From: a bacterium
GTDB taxonomy: Bacteria > Patescibacteriota > Patescibacteriia > Patescibacteriales > GWE2-39-37
NCBI GenBank assembly: GCA_021786695.1
Contig: JAJYMT010000068.1
Span: forward strand, 1-8,294
Reading direction: 5' to 3'
DNA: 8,294 bases
Below the pieces are notes generated by a model that searched no databases, had not been told where the DNA came from, and saw only the letters and a list, made by a program, of their open reading frames with translations. Shown here in pieces: positions 1 through 6,124 of this stretch (position 1 is the first letter of the stretch; the number at the start of each line of letters is the position of its first letter). The position numbers and the translations under genes are program-made.

Positions 1-350
1 CCGATCTCCTCGTCGGCCTTGATTTTATCAATCGCGGTAACGACTTTCGGTCCCGTAATATCCGGTGAAAAAACCACCTTAACCCCGAGCAATTTATGCA
101 AGCGGGCGGCTGCCGGCTTGACCGATAATTTGGGGTCTCTTTTGCCGCCCGGGTCCCCGAGATGGGTGGCGATGGCGATTTTGCATTTGTAGCGCAAAAG
201 ATACCGGATAGTGGCAAGACCTCGGGTAATCTTATAATCCTCCTTAACTTTTCCGGCCTTAAGCGGCACGTTGAAATCAACGCGCAACAAGACCTTTTTG
301 TCCTGCAATTCACTAATATGGCGGATAGATTTTATCTGCATATCTTTCAT
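1..350 (-). CDS. pgk: Phosphoglycerate kinase, N-terminal 116 residues (runs off left edge)
   Basis: Glycolytic/gluconeogenic enzyme that transfers phosphate between 1,3-bisphosphoglycerate and ADP in the cytosol. The visible part is the N-terminal, 3-phosphoglycerate-binding lobe. Residues 23-29 read RVDFNVP, the family signature. Residues 36-49 match the conserved acidic/basic segment before the first long helix (EDYKI..., Lys40 at the position usually held by Arg). Residues 63-69 read HLGDPGG followed by KRDPKLS, the HLGRPxGxRDPxLS block with Asp66 in place of the usual Arg. The gene is cut at the left edge after about 116 of the roughly 390-400 residues usual for the family. The first ATG is at 350, but the -10 element ends only two bases upstream, so the in-frame ATG at 341 (residue 4) may be the real start; both leave the fold intact. 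A terminator just upstream separates it from the preceding gene. Identity is secure; the exact start is not. Confidence 0.97.
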   Translation of the reverse strand, partial: MKDMQIKSIRHISELQDKKVLLRVDFNVPLKAGKVKEDYKITRGLATIRYLLRYKCKIAIATHLGDPGGKRDPKLSVKPAAARLHKLLGVKVVFSPDITGPKVVTAIDKIKADEEI

Positions 351-352
351 AC

Positions 353-361
353 ATTATAACA
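353..361 (-). promoter_or_regulatory. Extended -10 promoter of pgk
   Basis: On the minus strand the bases read TGTTATAAT: a perfect TATAAT at 358-353 preceded by the TGn extended -10 element at 361-359. No good -35 is visible (the base run 17 nt upstream is the T-tract of the preceding terminator), which fits an extended -10 promoter. Transcription should begin near 347-345, which is downstream of the first ATG of pgk (350) and a few bases before the second ATG (341). That predicts a very short or absent 5' leader. Confidence 0.75.
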
Positions 362-375
362 TTTTTTCAGGAAAC

Positions 376-405
376 AAAAAAGGGGCGGTCGTTATCAACC
401 GCCTC
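376..405 (-). terminator. Intrinsic terminator of the small hypothetical gene
   Basis: On the minus strand a stem formed by 405-398 and 389-382 (core GGCGGT / ACCGCC, extended by a G-U and a G-C pair to 8 bp) closes an 8-nt loop (397-390) and is followed at once by six Ts (381-376). It begins 8 nt after the stop codon of the gene ending at 414 and lies just upstream of the pgk promoter, so it separates two transcription units. Confidence 0.88.
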
Positions 406-413
406 CTTGCGTT

Positions 414-719
414 TCAGGCGCTAAATCGTATCTTTTTGAAGATTTCCCTGAACATTATTAACGTGGTCTCGTAGGCGAGCCGCGTTTTATTGTCGACCAG
501 GTGCGATTTCATCGCCCACTCAAGCGCGTCCGTTATGACGCTAGCCGGTTTCGCCCCCAACTCCGACAATGTTGCGTCGGTGTAACATTGTTTAAAAATC
601 CGGATTGTCGCTTCAGTCCTCCGCTGTTGGGGAAGGTCTTCTTCCCGCTTTGCCAGCCGGCCCGACTCCGCCAACGCCAGAAGTACATTTTGACGACAAC
701 TCTCCGGGAAGTGATACAT
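414..719 (-). CDS. Small hypothetical protein, 101 aa
   Basis: I do not recognise this protein. It is soluble-looking, with no signal peptide or membrane segment, and probably mostly helical: a basic stretch around residues 20-44 (KREEDLPQQRR), a short turn near LGAKPAS, and an amphipathic C-terminal helix ending in a basic tail (REIFKKIRFSA). Two isolated cysteines do not form a metal-binding pattern. Two ATGs lie back to back at 722 and 719. The Shine-Dalgarno AGGAGG at 730-725 is 2 nt from the first and 5 nt from the second, so I take 719; starting at 722 adds one Met. That it is a real gene is supported by the strong ribosome site, the ending in TGA and the intrinsic terminator 8 nt later. 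The overlapping plus-strand frame has no such signals. The preceding gene ends 69 nt upstream and no promoter is clear there. Confidence 0.78.
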   Translation of the reverse strand: MYHFPESCRQNVLLALAESGRLAKREEDLPQQRRTEATIRIFKQCYTDATLSELGAKPASVITDALEWAMKSHLVDNKTRLAYETTLIMFREIFKKIRFSA

Positions 720-724
720 CATTG

Positions 725-731
725 CCTCCTT
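725..731 (-). promoter_or_regulatory. Strong Shine-Dalgarno deciding the start of the 101-aa gene
   Basis: On the minus strand AAGGAGG at 731-725 lies 2 nt before the ATG at 722 and 5 nt before the ATG at 719. Only the second spacing is normal for initiation, which favours 719. Confidence 0.75.
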
Positions 732-776
732 TTCCGCCCGAGATTAATTACTAAAAGACCGATCTATAACCGCTTT

Positions 777-790
777 ATTGATTATTGATT
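777..790. repeat. Tandem heptamer ATTGATT x2
   Basis: ATTGATT occurs twice in a row (777-783, 784-790) directly after the stop codon (794-792) of the HtrA-like gene. The rest of the 69-nt gap to the next gene (723-791) holds only the Shine-Dalgarno at its far end; I see no terminator hairpin and no convincing promoter there. Two short AT-rich copies may be chance. Confidence 0.5.
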
Positions 791-791
791 C

Positions 792-1952
792 TTACTTCAA
801 CTCCCCGATCTTGATCTCCAGGTCCTTTTTCTCCCCGTTCCTCAAAATGGCCGCGGTGATGGTGTCGCCGACGGCAGTCGTCTGCAAAATATCATTGGGG
901 TTGTGGCCGGAGTCAAGGTCGACCTCATCCAAAGACAGAAGTACGTCGCCTTCCTTAAGACCGGCAAAATCTGCCGCGGAACCCTTGGCAACGGCCGCGG
1001 TTTTTCCGTCCTTGTAGATCACCACGCCCTTGTCGCCGGCCGCATCGCCGGCAAAGGTCTTGATCTTTTCCGAAACCGGCACCAGTGCGGCGGCCGGCAG
1101 ATAATAAAAACCCAGCGACGGACGCTTGATCGTCTTCAAGCGGAACAAGGAATCGATCGCCGTGATGAAGTGGCTCATCGGTTCGATTTTCTGTTCGCTG
1201 TCCATCAATCCTATCACTTCTCCGCTCAGATTGAAAATTACCGGCGCCGCGAAAGCCGGAACCGCGTCTTTGAGCGCGATTCTGTCCGTCGGCAGGTCGC
1301 TACTGTTCGCGGCGGAAAATTGTTCGCGGTTTTCGACCGTGCTGGTCCAGCCCGCTCCCTGCCAGGAGGCGGCAAGCACCAGTTCTCCGTTCTTCAAAGC
1401 CAGGCGATCCGCGAACTTCTTGACCGAGAGATCGCGCGCCGGAACGTGTAAAAACACCATCTTGGAATATTTGTCTTTGACCACCCGGTCAATTCCGTAG
1501 ACCTTTTTCTCGTTCGTCACGACCGCGAACTGTGCGAAGTCGGCGGCGCGGTCGCTCAAAGAAAAATTGGTCACCAGCCAACCGTCGCCGGTCAGGACCA
1601 GACCCTGGCCAGCCGGCTCCCTGGCCGAATAATAATTTACGGCCGAAAAATTCCCGTCTTCGACCGGGTTCTGTTTTTTGTAAATTCCGACCAGGGACGA
1701 GCGCATCGAATTGATGGTCTCGTCGATCTTGTCGTTTTCATTGACCACTACGCGGCTGGCCTGCCGGATGATCAGGTTGGAGCCGGCAGTCGCGGAAGAA
1801 AGATTGATGTCGCCGTAGATCGGCAGATTGAAGAGCGACTCCAAGAGATAGGCGCGGGCGAACAATTCGCCGACGACGCCGCCGGCCAAACCGAAAAACG
1901 CCGCCACCACGATGACGGTTATGATCGTTTTATTGTTTTTTACCCGTTCCAT
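792..1952 (-). CDS. Membrane-anchored HtrA-like trypsin-fold/PDZ protein, predicted inactive (pseudoprotease)
   Basis: The 386-residue layout is that of an HtrA/DegP-type S1C protein: one membrane helix at about residues 9-30, a trypsin-like domain at about 80-270, and a PDZ domain at about 300-384 (KGSAADFAGLKEGDVLLSLD). The trypsin core can be aligned without gaps to HtrA motifs. GQGLVLTGDGWLVTNFSL (115-132) matches the GSGxIISxDGxILTNxHV block but has Ser131 for the catalytic His. The DxxxDIALLK block becomes DKYSKMVFLH, with Lys164 for the catalytic Asp. NPGNSGGPLLNLDGEVIGI becomes VPAFAAPVIFNLSGEVIGL (231-249), with Ala235 for the nucleophile Ser and the oxyanion GNSGG lost. The fold is kept, the chemistry is not. 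It should sit in the membrane with the trypsin and PDZ domains outside, perhaps binding peptides or a partner. It starts 23 nt after the preceding membrane-protein gene and ends the five-gene unit. The upstream GGA is a weak ribosome site. Fold confident; inactivity is inferred from the motifs. Confidence 0.9.
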   Translation of the reverse strand: MERVKNNKTIITVIVVAAFFGLAGGVVGELFARAYLLESLFNLPIYGDINLSSATAGSNLIIRQASRVVVNENDKIDETINSMRSSLVGIYKKQNPVEDGNFSAVNYYSAREPAGQGLVLTGDGWLVTNFSLSDRAADFAQFAVVTNEKKVYGIDRVVKDKYSKMVFLHVPARDLSVKKFADRLALKNGELVLAASWQGAGWTSTVENREQFSAANSSDLPTDRIALKDAVPAFAAPVIFNLSGEVIGLMDSEQKIEPMSHFITAIDSLFRLKTIKRPSLGFYYLPAAALVPVSEKIKTFAGDAAGDKGVVIYKDGKTAAVAKGSAADFAGLKEGDVLLSLDEVDLDSGHNPNDILQTTAVGDTITAAILRNGEKKDLEIKIGELK

Positions 1953-1975
1953 TTATTCCAAACTATTCGTTTTGT

Positions 1976-2737
1976 TTAAAACCAGCGAGCGGTAAGCATA
2001 ATTATTACGATGCTCGCCAGACCGAAGCCGACATAAAGCGCGGTCCGGGAACGATCCAGCGTCTTTAAAAGTTCCTGGCGCATCAGGCCTATTATCATAT
2101 AATAAAAAATTGCCAATGTAAAGCCGGCAATATTATTATTGAGCGGCAGGAAGGCGATCGCCCAGGCAAGCTCCGCCAGGATCAGCGAGGGCAAAAAAAT
2201 GTAAATCGTATTTTCCCTGATATTGAATTTGTTCGCCCATAATAACTGATAGCAGATCAAAATGCTTAATAGGGCGACCGAGAAAGCGATCAGCCAACCG
2301 GGCATATTAAGGAATGCCTGGAAGCCGTAAAGGCCGGCGGCGAAGAAAAAAAAGATCAGAAAATTGGTGTATTGGGAAACGTTTTCGATCGAGGCGATCT
2401 TGTAACCAAGCGGCTGCAACAAAAAATAATAAGCGAAACGAAAATACAGATACAGAACGGCCAGGTTCAGAAAAAATAAAAATTGTATCAGCCAGTGGCT
2501 GTCCTGCAGGGTCGAATAAACGATCACCGCCATGCTGGACAAAGCCGGCAGGATGAAAAAATTCCACCATCGCTCATCCGCACCGCTTGAGCGCGTGAAC
2601 TGCCGCAGGGCGAAAAATATCAGGAGCAGGATGATCACCAAAACGACATAAATCAACGACGGATAGGAAAGAAAGATTTCCTGCGCCAGCCAGACGAGCA
2701 TTGGGATGATCAGCGGCAGATAACGGTTGTATTTCAT
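1976..2737 (-). CDS. Polytopic membrane protein, about nine helices, unknown function
   Basis: I do not recognise a named family. The 253-residue product is almost entirely hydrophobic, with nine likely membrane helices at roughly 6-23, 26-45, 59-76, 82-105, 123-143, 146-168, 177-197, 201-219 and 233-251, and short polar loops. Only a few charged residues lie within or near the helices (for example the SIENVSQY loop and RQELLKTLDRSR before the last helix), and I see no transporter, protease or glycosyltransferase motif. The start is uncertain: an in-frame TTG at 2776 would add 13 residues (including DNPDFSLPK), but neither it nor the ATG at 2737 has a clear Shine-Dalgarno, so I chose the ATG. 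It ends 23 nt before the HtrA-like gene and follows the 141-residue protein gene, so the three are probably co-transcribed. A scaffold or partner for the pseudoprotease is possible but is only a guess from position. Confidence 0.85.
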   Translation of the reverse strand: MKYNRYLPLIIPMLVWLAQEIFLSYPSLIYVVLVIILLLIFFALRQFTRSSGADERWWNFFILPALSSMAVIVYSTLQDSHWLIQFLFFLNLAVLYLYFRFAYYFLLQPLGYKIASIENVSQYTNFLIFFFFAAGLYGFQAFLNMPGWLIAFSVALLSILICYQLLWANKFNIRENTIYIFLPSLILAELAWAIAFLPLNNNIAGFTLAIFYYMIIGLMRQELLKTLDRSRTALYVGFGLASIVIIMLTARWF

Positions 2738-2804
2738 TTGATAGGTTTTAGGCAAACTGAAATCCGGGTTGTCCAAACTGAAAACTGTAACCTGTAGAAT
2801 AAAT

Positions 2805-3230
2805 TTAGTTCAGCCAGTCGTAATCGCTTTTGGCCTTGCGGATGATCGCGAGCGATTCCTTTTTGCCGGCTTCCTCCCCGCTTGAAAGCCAGACCAAGAG
2901 CTTGTCGGCGGCCAAAACCAGTTTAAGGTGCAGCTCCTTGAATTTAGACGGTACCTTGAGGGCAAGCAGATCGTTTTTGGCGCCGCTAACCGCGGCCTGG
3001 TCGCTCGTCCGCCCGGCCGTAGCCAACTCCCAGAATCGGCCGACGATGATTTTGGTTTTTTCCCGATAGACCTGCTCCATCTTGGCCTGATCGGCGATGC
3101 TCCCGGCTTCTTGCGCCGGCCGCGATGCCACATAATCCCTGCTGGCGCTTCCAAGATAAATCATGGCCGCGGTCAGGCCGCTCACGATGATGAAAATTCC
3201 TCCGAGAAAAAATAATGCCGGTTTGTGCAT
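2805..3230 (-). CDS. Single-pass membrane-anchored helical protein, 141 aa, unknown function
   Basis: Not recognised by name. Residues 5-27 (LFFLGGIFIIVSGLTAAMIYL) form one uncleaved membrane helix after a short MHKPA tail. No lipobox is present, so it looks like an N-terminal anchor with the rest outside. Residues 46-140 look like a small helical bundle: ADQAKMEQVYREKTKIIVGR, a second helix around DQAAVSGAKNDLLAL, then VPSKFKELHLKLVLAADKLL, and a last Lys/Glu-rich helix ending in DYDWLN. The 'VPxxxKELHLKLVLAADK' stretch resembles helical-bundle regions I associate with other CPR envelope proteins, but I cannot name a family. The gene starts 15 nt after the stop of the beta-propeller lipoprotein and has no visible Shine-Dalgarno, suggesting coupling to it. 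It probably works in the same extracytoplasmic compartment as its neighbours. Confidence 0.82.
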   Translation of the reverse strand: MHKPALFFLGGIFIIVSGLTAAMIYLGSASRDYVASRPAQEAGSIADQAKMEQVYREKTKIIVGRFWELATAGRTSDQAAVSGAKNDLLALKVPSKFKELHLKLVLAADKLLVWLSSGEEAGKKESLAIIRKAKSDYDWLN

Positions 3231-3245
3231 ATGGTTATTGTGAAA

Positions 3246-5639
3246 TTATCGCTTCAAGCCGCCCGTTGCGCCCGCCGCCGGCGCGGAGATGGCCTCGGTC
3301 GAAGTCGGCCCGATCGGAGCCGGTAACGGTTCGGGCAGGGGCGTCGGCGTCGGCTGGGGTTCGACTTGCGGGCGGTTTTCCAGTCGGATCGTTTTTACGG
3401 CCGCCAGGTCTGACAGCTTGTTCGCCCTGAGATACTTGTTCGACATGGTATAAAGCGTGTCTTTGATATACAAACTGCGGCGGACGGTATTGTCATAGAA
3501 ATTATAGCCGTACCAATTCTCGCTCACGCCGGACTGCCCGCCGTCGGAATGGTCTATCTTGCCGCGCAGATTGATTTTCTTGCCCGCGAGGTCGAACACC
3601 AGCGCGCCGCTGAAGACGAATTTGCCCCAGTCGAAATTGCCGCCGCCTTCGCGGATCGAGGCGGGCACGACCAGGAGATTCTTGTCTTTGGCGAACAGGA
3701 AGCTGTGATGCTCGGTGAGCGCCTCGGATTCGCTGCCGCGGCCGCCGATCTGGAAGCTGGCCAGCTCTTTCGGCGCGTTCGTATCGGCCACATCGAACAG
3801 CGCCAACTTCAAACCCGTGGTGACCGTGCCGCCCCACTGATTTTCTTCCGTATCGTGGCCAAGGCCGATCAGGGTATTTTCATCATAGGGATGCAAGTAG
3901 CTGGAAAAACCCGGCATCTTCAATTCGCCCAGAATCTTCGGACTGGCCGGTTCGGAGAGATCGATCGCGAACAGCGGATCGGTCTGTTTGAAGGTAACCA
4001 GATAGGCGCGATTGCCCATGAAACGGGCCGAATAGATACGTTCGCCTTTGGCCATACTTTCAAGCCGGCCGACGGTTTTCAAATCCTTGTCCAAAACGAA
4101 TAGATTGCTGTACGGCTGGTTGTCCTGCTCGCTTGAGTACTGGGACCAATTCTGGCTGCGGGTGGTGGCGACGCGGAAATAATCGCCCTGCTCGTCCATC
4201 GAGAACTGGTTGAGCACCGTGCCGCTCACCTCGCCCTCGCCCGAGTAGGTCAATTTGCCGGCGTCGATGGCGATCTTGTGGATCACCGTCTTTTCCAGCT
4301 CTTTAGCCATCGTCTGATACCTTTGTTTAACCGCCGACTCCAGGTCTTTGGCGGCCTGCTCCTGGTCTGACTGCGGCAACGAGCGGATAAAACTTTCAAT
4401 GATACCGTTAACTTTGTAAATTTTTTCGTCCGGCGACAGAACGAAATCCTCCGATGATTCGATCTTGGCGATTTTCGCCTGTTCTTCGGCCGGCAGGCGG
4501 GAAAGCGTCAGCTCCTTGGCCACGCCCATCACCAACTGTTCCTCGTTCAGATATTTGGTGTAGGTGATATAAAGGTTCTTTTCCGAAACGAAAATATTCT
4601 GGCTGTTTTCAAGCAGATATGATTCGCTTGCCGGCTCGCTCGCGTCATCCTTCACGCTGATTGCCGAAACCCTGACCAGGTTGTGGCTGCGATAAGGCAG
4701 GTCGAAATAATAAATTGACGGATTTTCTTCAGTGAGCGGCAAGCCCTTCTCGAAGATGCGCGGCAGTATGAAATTATCATTGCCATAGACATACTGCGAG
4801 GTGATAAAGTAGATATAGTCGCCGATCAGCCGCGCATCAGTGTAGTCGCCCTCAAAGGCCAGGTCGCGCGCCAGCCGCGGATTTTTTTTGTCCGCGAGAT
4901 CGTAAGTCCTGAAAAAGGTGGCCGCGGTCCGCCGTATGGGCATAAAACGGCTGCCGATTGCGGTCGGTGCCGCGACTTTGGCGGCGCCGGCCGAAGACGA
5001 AACGCCCTGCCCTGATTTCGTTTCGCCCGTCGGCCCGCCCCCGGCCAGGGGCGTAAAATTATAGTCCGCGCCGAATGCGATCAGCCGATCGCCGCTAAGA
5101 AAGATATCTTGCGGCGCCTGCTTCAGATCGATTCTGGATAAGACCTCCATTGTCTCCGCCGGCGCGGCCTTGACGATGAACAGCTGGTCGCCGGCAACCG
5201 CATAAATATACTCTCCGTCGGTCTTGATGATGTCCGGCTCGTCCACGCCCTCGACCTGGTTGTTGGTCTTTGAATAATCATCGGCCGGTGCGCCGGCGTC
5301 ATTATCGGCGGCGGATTTTTCGGCGGCCATCGGTGCGGCCAGACCCGCGGAGTCAACAGCCGACAGAGCGCGCATCGAGCCAAAACCGGCGTTAGCGACC
5401 GCGCCTCTCGCTAAAAAATCCTTCAATTCGGCCAAGTTTTTGAATTTATTGATCTTCCCCTGATCGCCCGCCTGCTCGTCTTTATGCTCGTCTACTTTGA
5501 CGGGAGAGGTGGTGGCTACCGGCGCTTCTGCGGAAAAAAATTTCCCGATCAAAGGCAGGTCAGCGAATTGTTTGACTTCGCAGCCGGAAACCAACAATAA
5601 CAACAGCAGCAAGCAAGCCGCCGATCGAATTTTTCTCAT
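3246..5639 (-). CDS. Secreted beta-propeller lipoprotein (Beta_propel/COG4880-like), 797 aa
   Basis: A lipoprotein signal peptide opens the protein: MRKIRS, a Leu-rich core, then lipobox VSGC with Cys20 as the lipidated residue. A low-complexity linker (to about 120) leads into a propeller domain. Its entry carries the family hallmark NNQVEGVDEPDIIKTDGEYI (126-145), and its end has RRSLYIKDTLYTMS (720-733). In between are repeated blade-like units such as GDYIYFITSQYVY, GNRAYLVTFKQTDPLFAIDL and KNLLVVPASI. Two insertions interrupt it: a Gly/Ser/Ala-rich loop at about 198-228 and a helical, charged segment at about 365-455. A Pro-rich tail (757-778) follows, ending LKR. The family is called distantly WD40-related; its function is unknown. 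The start is set by AAGGAG at 5651-5646, 6 nt before the ATG at 5639; a GTG at 5678 would put 13 residues before the signal peptide and is rejected. It follows the acidic-protein gene by 60 nt and precedes the 141-aa gene by 15 nt. Confidence 0.93.
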   Translation of the reverse strand: MRKIRSAACLLLLLLLVSGCEVKQFADLPLIGKFFSAEAPVATTSPVKVDEHKDEQAGDQGKINKFKNLAELKDFLARGAVANAGFGSMRALSAVDSAGLAAPMAAEKSAADNDAGAPADDYSKTNNQVEGVDEPDIIKTDGEYIYAVAGDQLFIVKAAPAETMEVLSRIDLKQAPQDIFLSGDRLIAFGADYNFTPLAGGGPTGETKSGQGVSSSAGAAKVAAPTAIGSRFMPIRRTAATFFRTYDLADKKNPRLARDLAFEGDYTDARLIGDYIYFITSQYVYGNDNFILPRIFEKGLPLTEENPSIYYFDLPYRSHNLVRVSAISVKDDASEPASESYLLENSQNIFVSEKNLYITYTKYLNEEQLVMGVAKELTLSRLPAEEQAKIAKIESSEDFVLSPDEKIYKVNGIIESFIRSLPQSDQEQAAKDLESAVKQRYQTMAKELEKTVIHKIAIDAGKLTYSGEGEVSGTVLNQFSMDEQGDYFRVATTRSQNWSQYSSEQDNQPYSNLFVLDKDLKTVGRLESMAKGERIYSARFMGNRAYLVTFKQTDPLFAIDLSEPASPKILGELKMPGFSSYLHPYDENTLIGLGHDTEENQWGGTVTTGLKLALFDVADTNAPKELASFQIGGRGSESEALTEHHSFLFAKDKNLLVVPASIREGGGNFDWGKFVFSGALVFDLAGKKINLRGKIDHSDGGQSGVSENWYGYNFYDNTVRRSLYIKDTLYTMSNKYLRANKLSDLAAVKTIRLENRPQVEPQPTPTPLPEPLPAPIGPTSTEAISAPAAGATGGLKR

Positions 5640-5645
5640 ATTGTT

Positions 5646-5651
5646 CTCCTT
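5646..5651 (-). promoter_or_regulatory. Shine-Dalgarno fixing the lipoprotein start
   Basis: AAGGAG on the minus strand (5651-5646) with a 6-nt spacer to the ATG at 5639. It lies inside the longer open frame that begins with GTG at 5678 and so argues for the internal ATG, which also places the lipoprotein signal peptide at the N-terminus. Confidence 0.88.
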
Positions 5652-5699
5652 GTCGCATCCGGGCGCCCTTGTCGGCACGCGGGTGAAATATTTAATTTT

Positions 5700-6029
5700 T
5701 TACCAGGAAAATTTTTTCGCGTCCAGTTCCTGCCACTCGCCAATCGCGTCATCCCACTTATAGACGTTTAATTTATAGTTTTTCTCGGTATCGCTGTAGA
5801 CGTAAGTAACAGCCGTCTCTGAGCCGATGCGGTTCGAATAATTGGTCTTCTTATCAAGCACCACCGGCTTGGTGATGTGCTCCAGGCGCATCCGTCCGAG
5901 CGGCCCTGAAAATTCAAGGTATTCGATATCCACTCCGCCCTCATCGTCCAGATGCTCGCTTCCCTCCTCTTCAACCGAAAACTTGTCTTTGATATTTCCC
6001 TTTATATCTTTCCAACGTTCCGGTGTCAT
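5700..6029 (-). CDS. Small acidic soluble protein, 109 aa, conserved-hypothetical type
   Basis: The protein has no membrane helix or signal. It opens with MTPERWKDIKGNIKDKFSVE, a short helix, then an acidic linker (EEEGSEHLDDEGGVDIEY), then a probable beta-rich domain from about residue 33: EYLEFSGPLGRMRLEHITKP, VVLDKKTNYSNRIGSETAVT, YVYSDTEKNYKLNVYKWDD. It ends in KKFSW. I associate this arrangement with short uncharacterised proteins found across Patescibacteria, which I state from memory and could not check. No catalytic motif is apparent; the beta part could be a binding domain. It is the first gene after a recognisable promoter (6084-6055) and lacks a Shine-Dalgarno, with an AT-only inverted repeat filling its short leader. 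The lipoprotein gene follows after 60 nt. Why a cytosolic protein should lead an envelope operon is open. Confidence 0.87.
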   Translation of the reverse strand: MTPERWKDIKGNIKDKFSVEEEGSEHLDDEGGVDIEYLEFSGPLGRMRLEHITKPVVLDKKTNYSNRIGSETAVTYVYSDTEKNYKLNVYKWDDAIGEWQELDAKKFSW

Positions 6030-6033
6030 ATAA

Positions 6034-6048
6034 ATAAAATTATTTTAT
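6034..6048 (-). repeat. Perfect AT inverted repeat in the leader of the acidic-protein gene
   Basis: Arms ATAAAAT (6034-6040) and ATTTTAT (6042-6048) are perfect reverse complements around a single base (6041). The repeat spans from about the predicted transcription start to 5 nt before the ATG at 6029. It could be an operator; as RNA a one-base loop is not possible, so any hairpin would be shorter and weak. Confidence 0.5.
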
Positions 6049-6054
6049 GGCTTT

Positions 6055-6084
6055 ATTATAACATTAACTGACGACATAAATCAA
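6055..6084 (-). promoter_or_regulatory. Promoter of the five-gene envelope unit
   Basis: Minus strand: -35 TTGATT at 6084-6079, an 18-nt spacer ending in the extended element TGT, then a perfect -10 TATAAT at 6060-6055. Predicted start is near 6048, giving a leader of about 19 nt before the ATG at 6029. The nine bases TGTTATAAT are identical to those of the pgk promoter. Confidence 0.78.
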
Positions 6085-6103
6085 ATGTATTTCTTCGCGT
6101 AAC

Positions 6104-6124
6104 GCGTTATGCGTTATGCGTTAT
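6104..6124. repeat. Tandem heptamer GCGTTAT x3 at the end of the VanZ-QueH gene
   Basis: GCGTTAT is repeated three times without gaps (6104-6110, 6111-6117, 6118-6124) and continues into GCG. On the coding (minus) strand the unit is ATAACGC; it encodes the last five residues (ITHNA) and the stop codon of the gene. It joins a 10-bp palindrome TAACGCGTTA at 6100-6109. No T-tract follows on the minus strand, so I do not call a terminator. Confidence 0.8.

Noticed and set aside
903..1500. Plus-strand open frames (182 and 124 codons) opposite the HtrA-like gene, and a similar 184-codon frame at 3549-4103
   Set aside because: Basic or low-complexity products with no recognisable domain, lying opposite genes with clear domain structure on the minus strand.
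5661..5668. GGGCGCCC palindrome between the acidic-protein and lipoprotein genes as a terminator or operator
   Set aside because: Eight bases with no loop and no T-tract; common by chance in this base composition.
5640..5678. GTG start at 5678 for the propeller lipoprotein
   Set aside because: It would put 13 residues, including charged ones, before the signal peptide, and a strong Shine-Dalgarno lies inside this stretch, correctly spaced for the ATG at 5639.
6096..6113. Hairpin at the end of the VanZ-QueH gene as an intrinsic terminator
   Set aside because: The palindrome has almost no loop, contains a C-A mismatch when drawn on the transcribed strand, and no T-tract follows it.
6104..6124. 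CRISPR-like or regulatory iteron array
   Set aside because: Only three contiguous 7-bp units with no spacers, and no cas, rep or dnaA gene nearby; a simple tandem repeat explains it.
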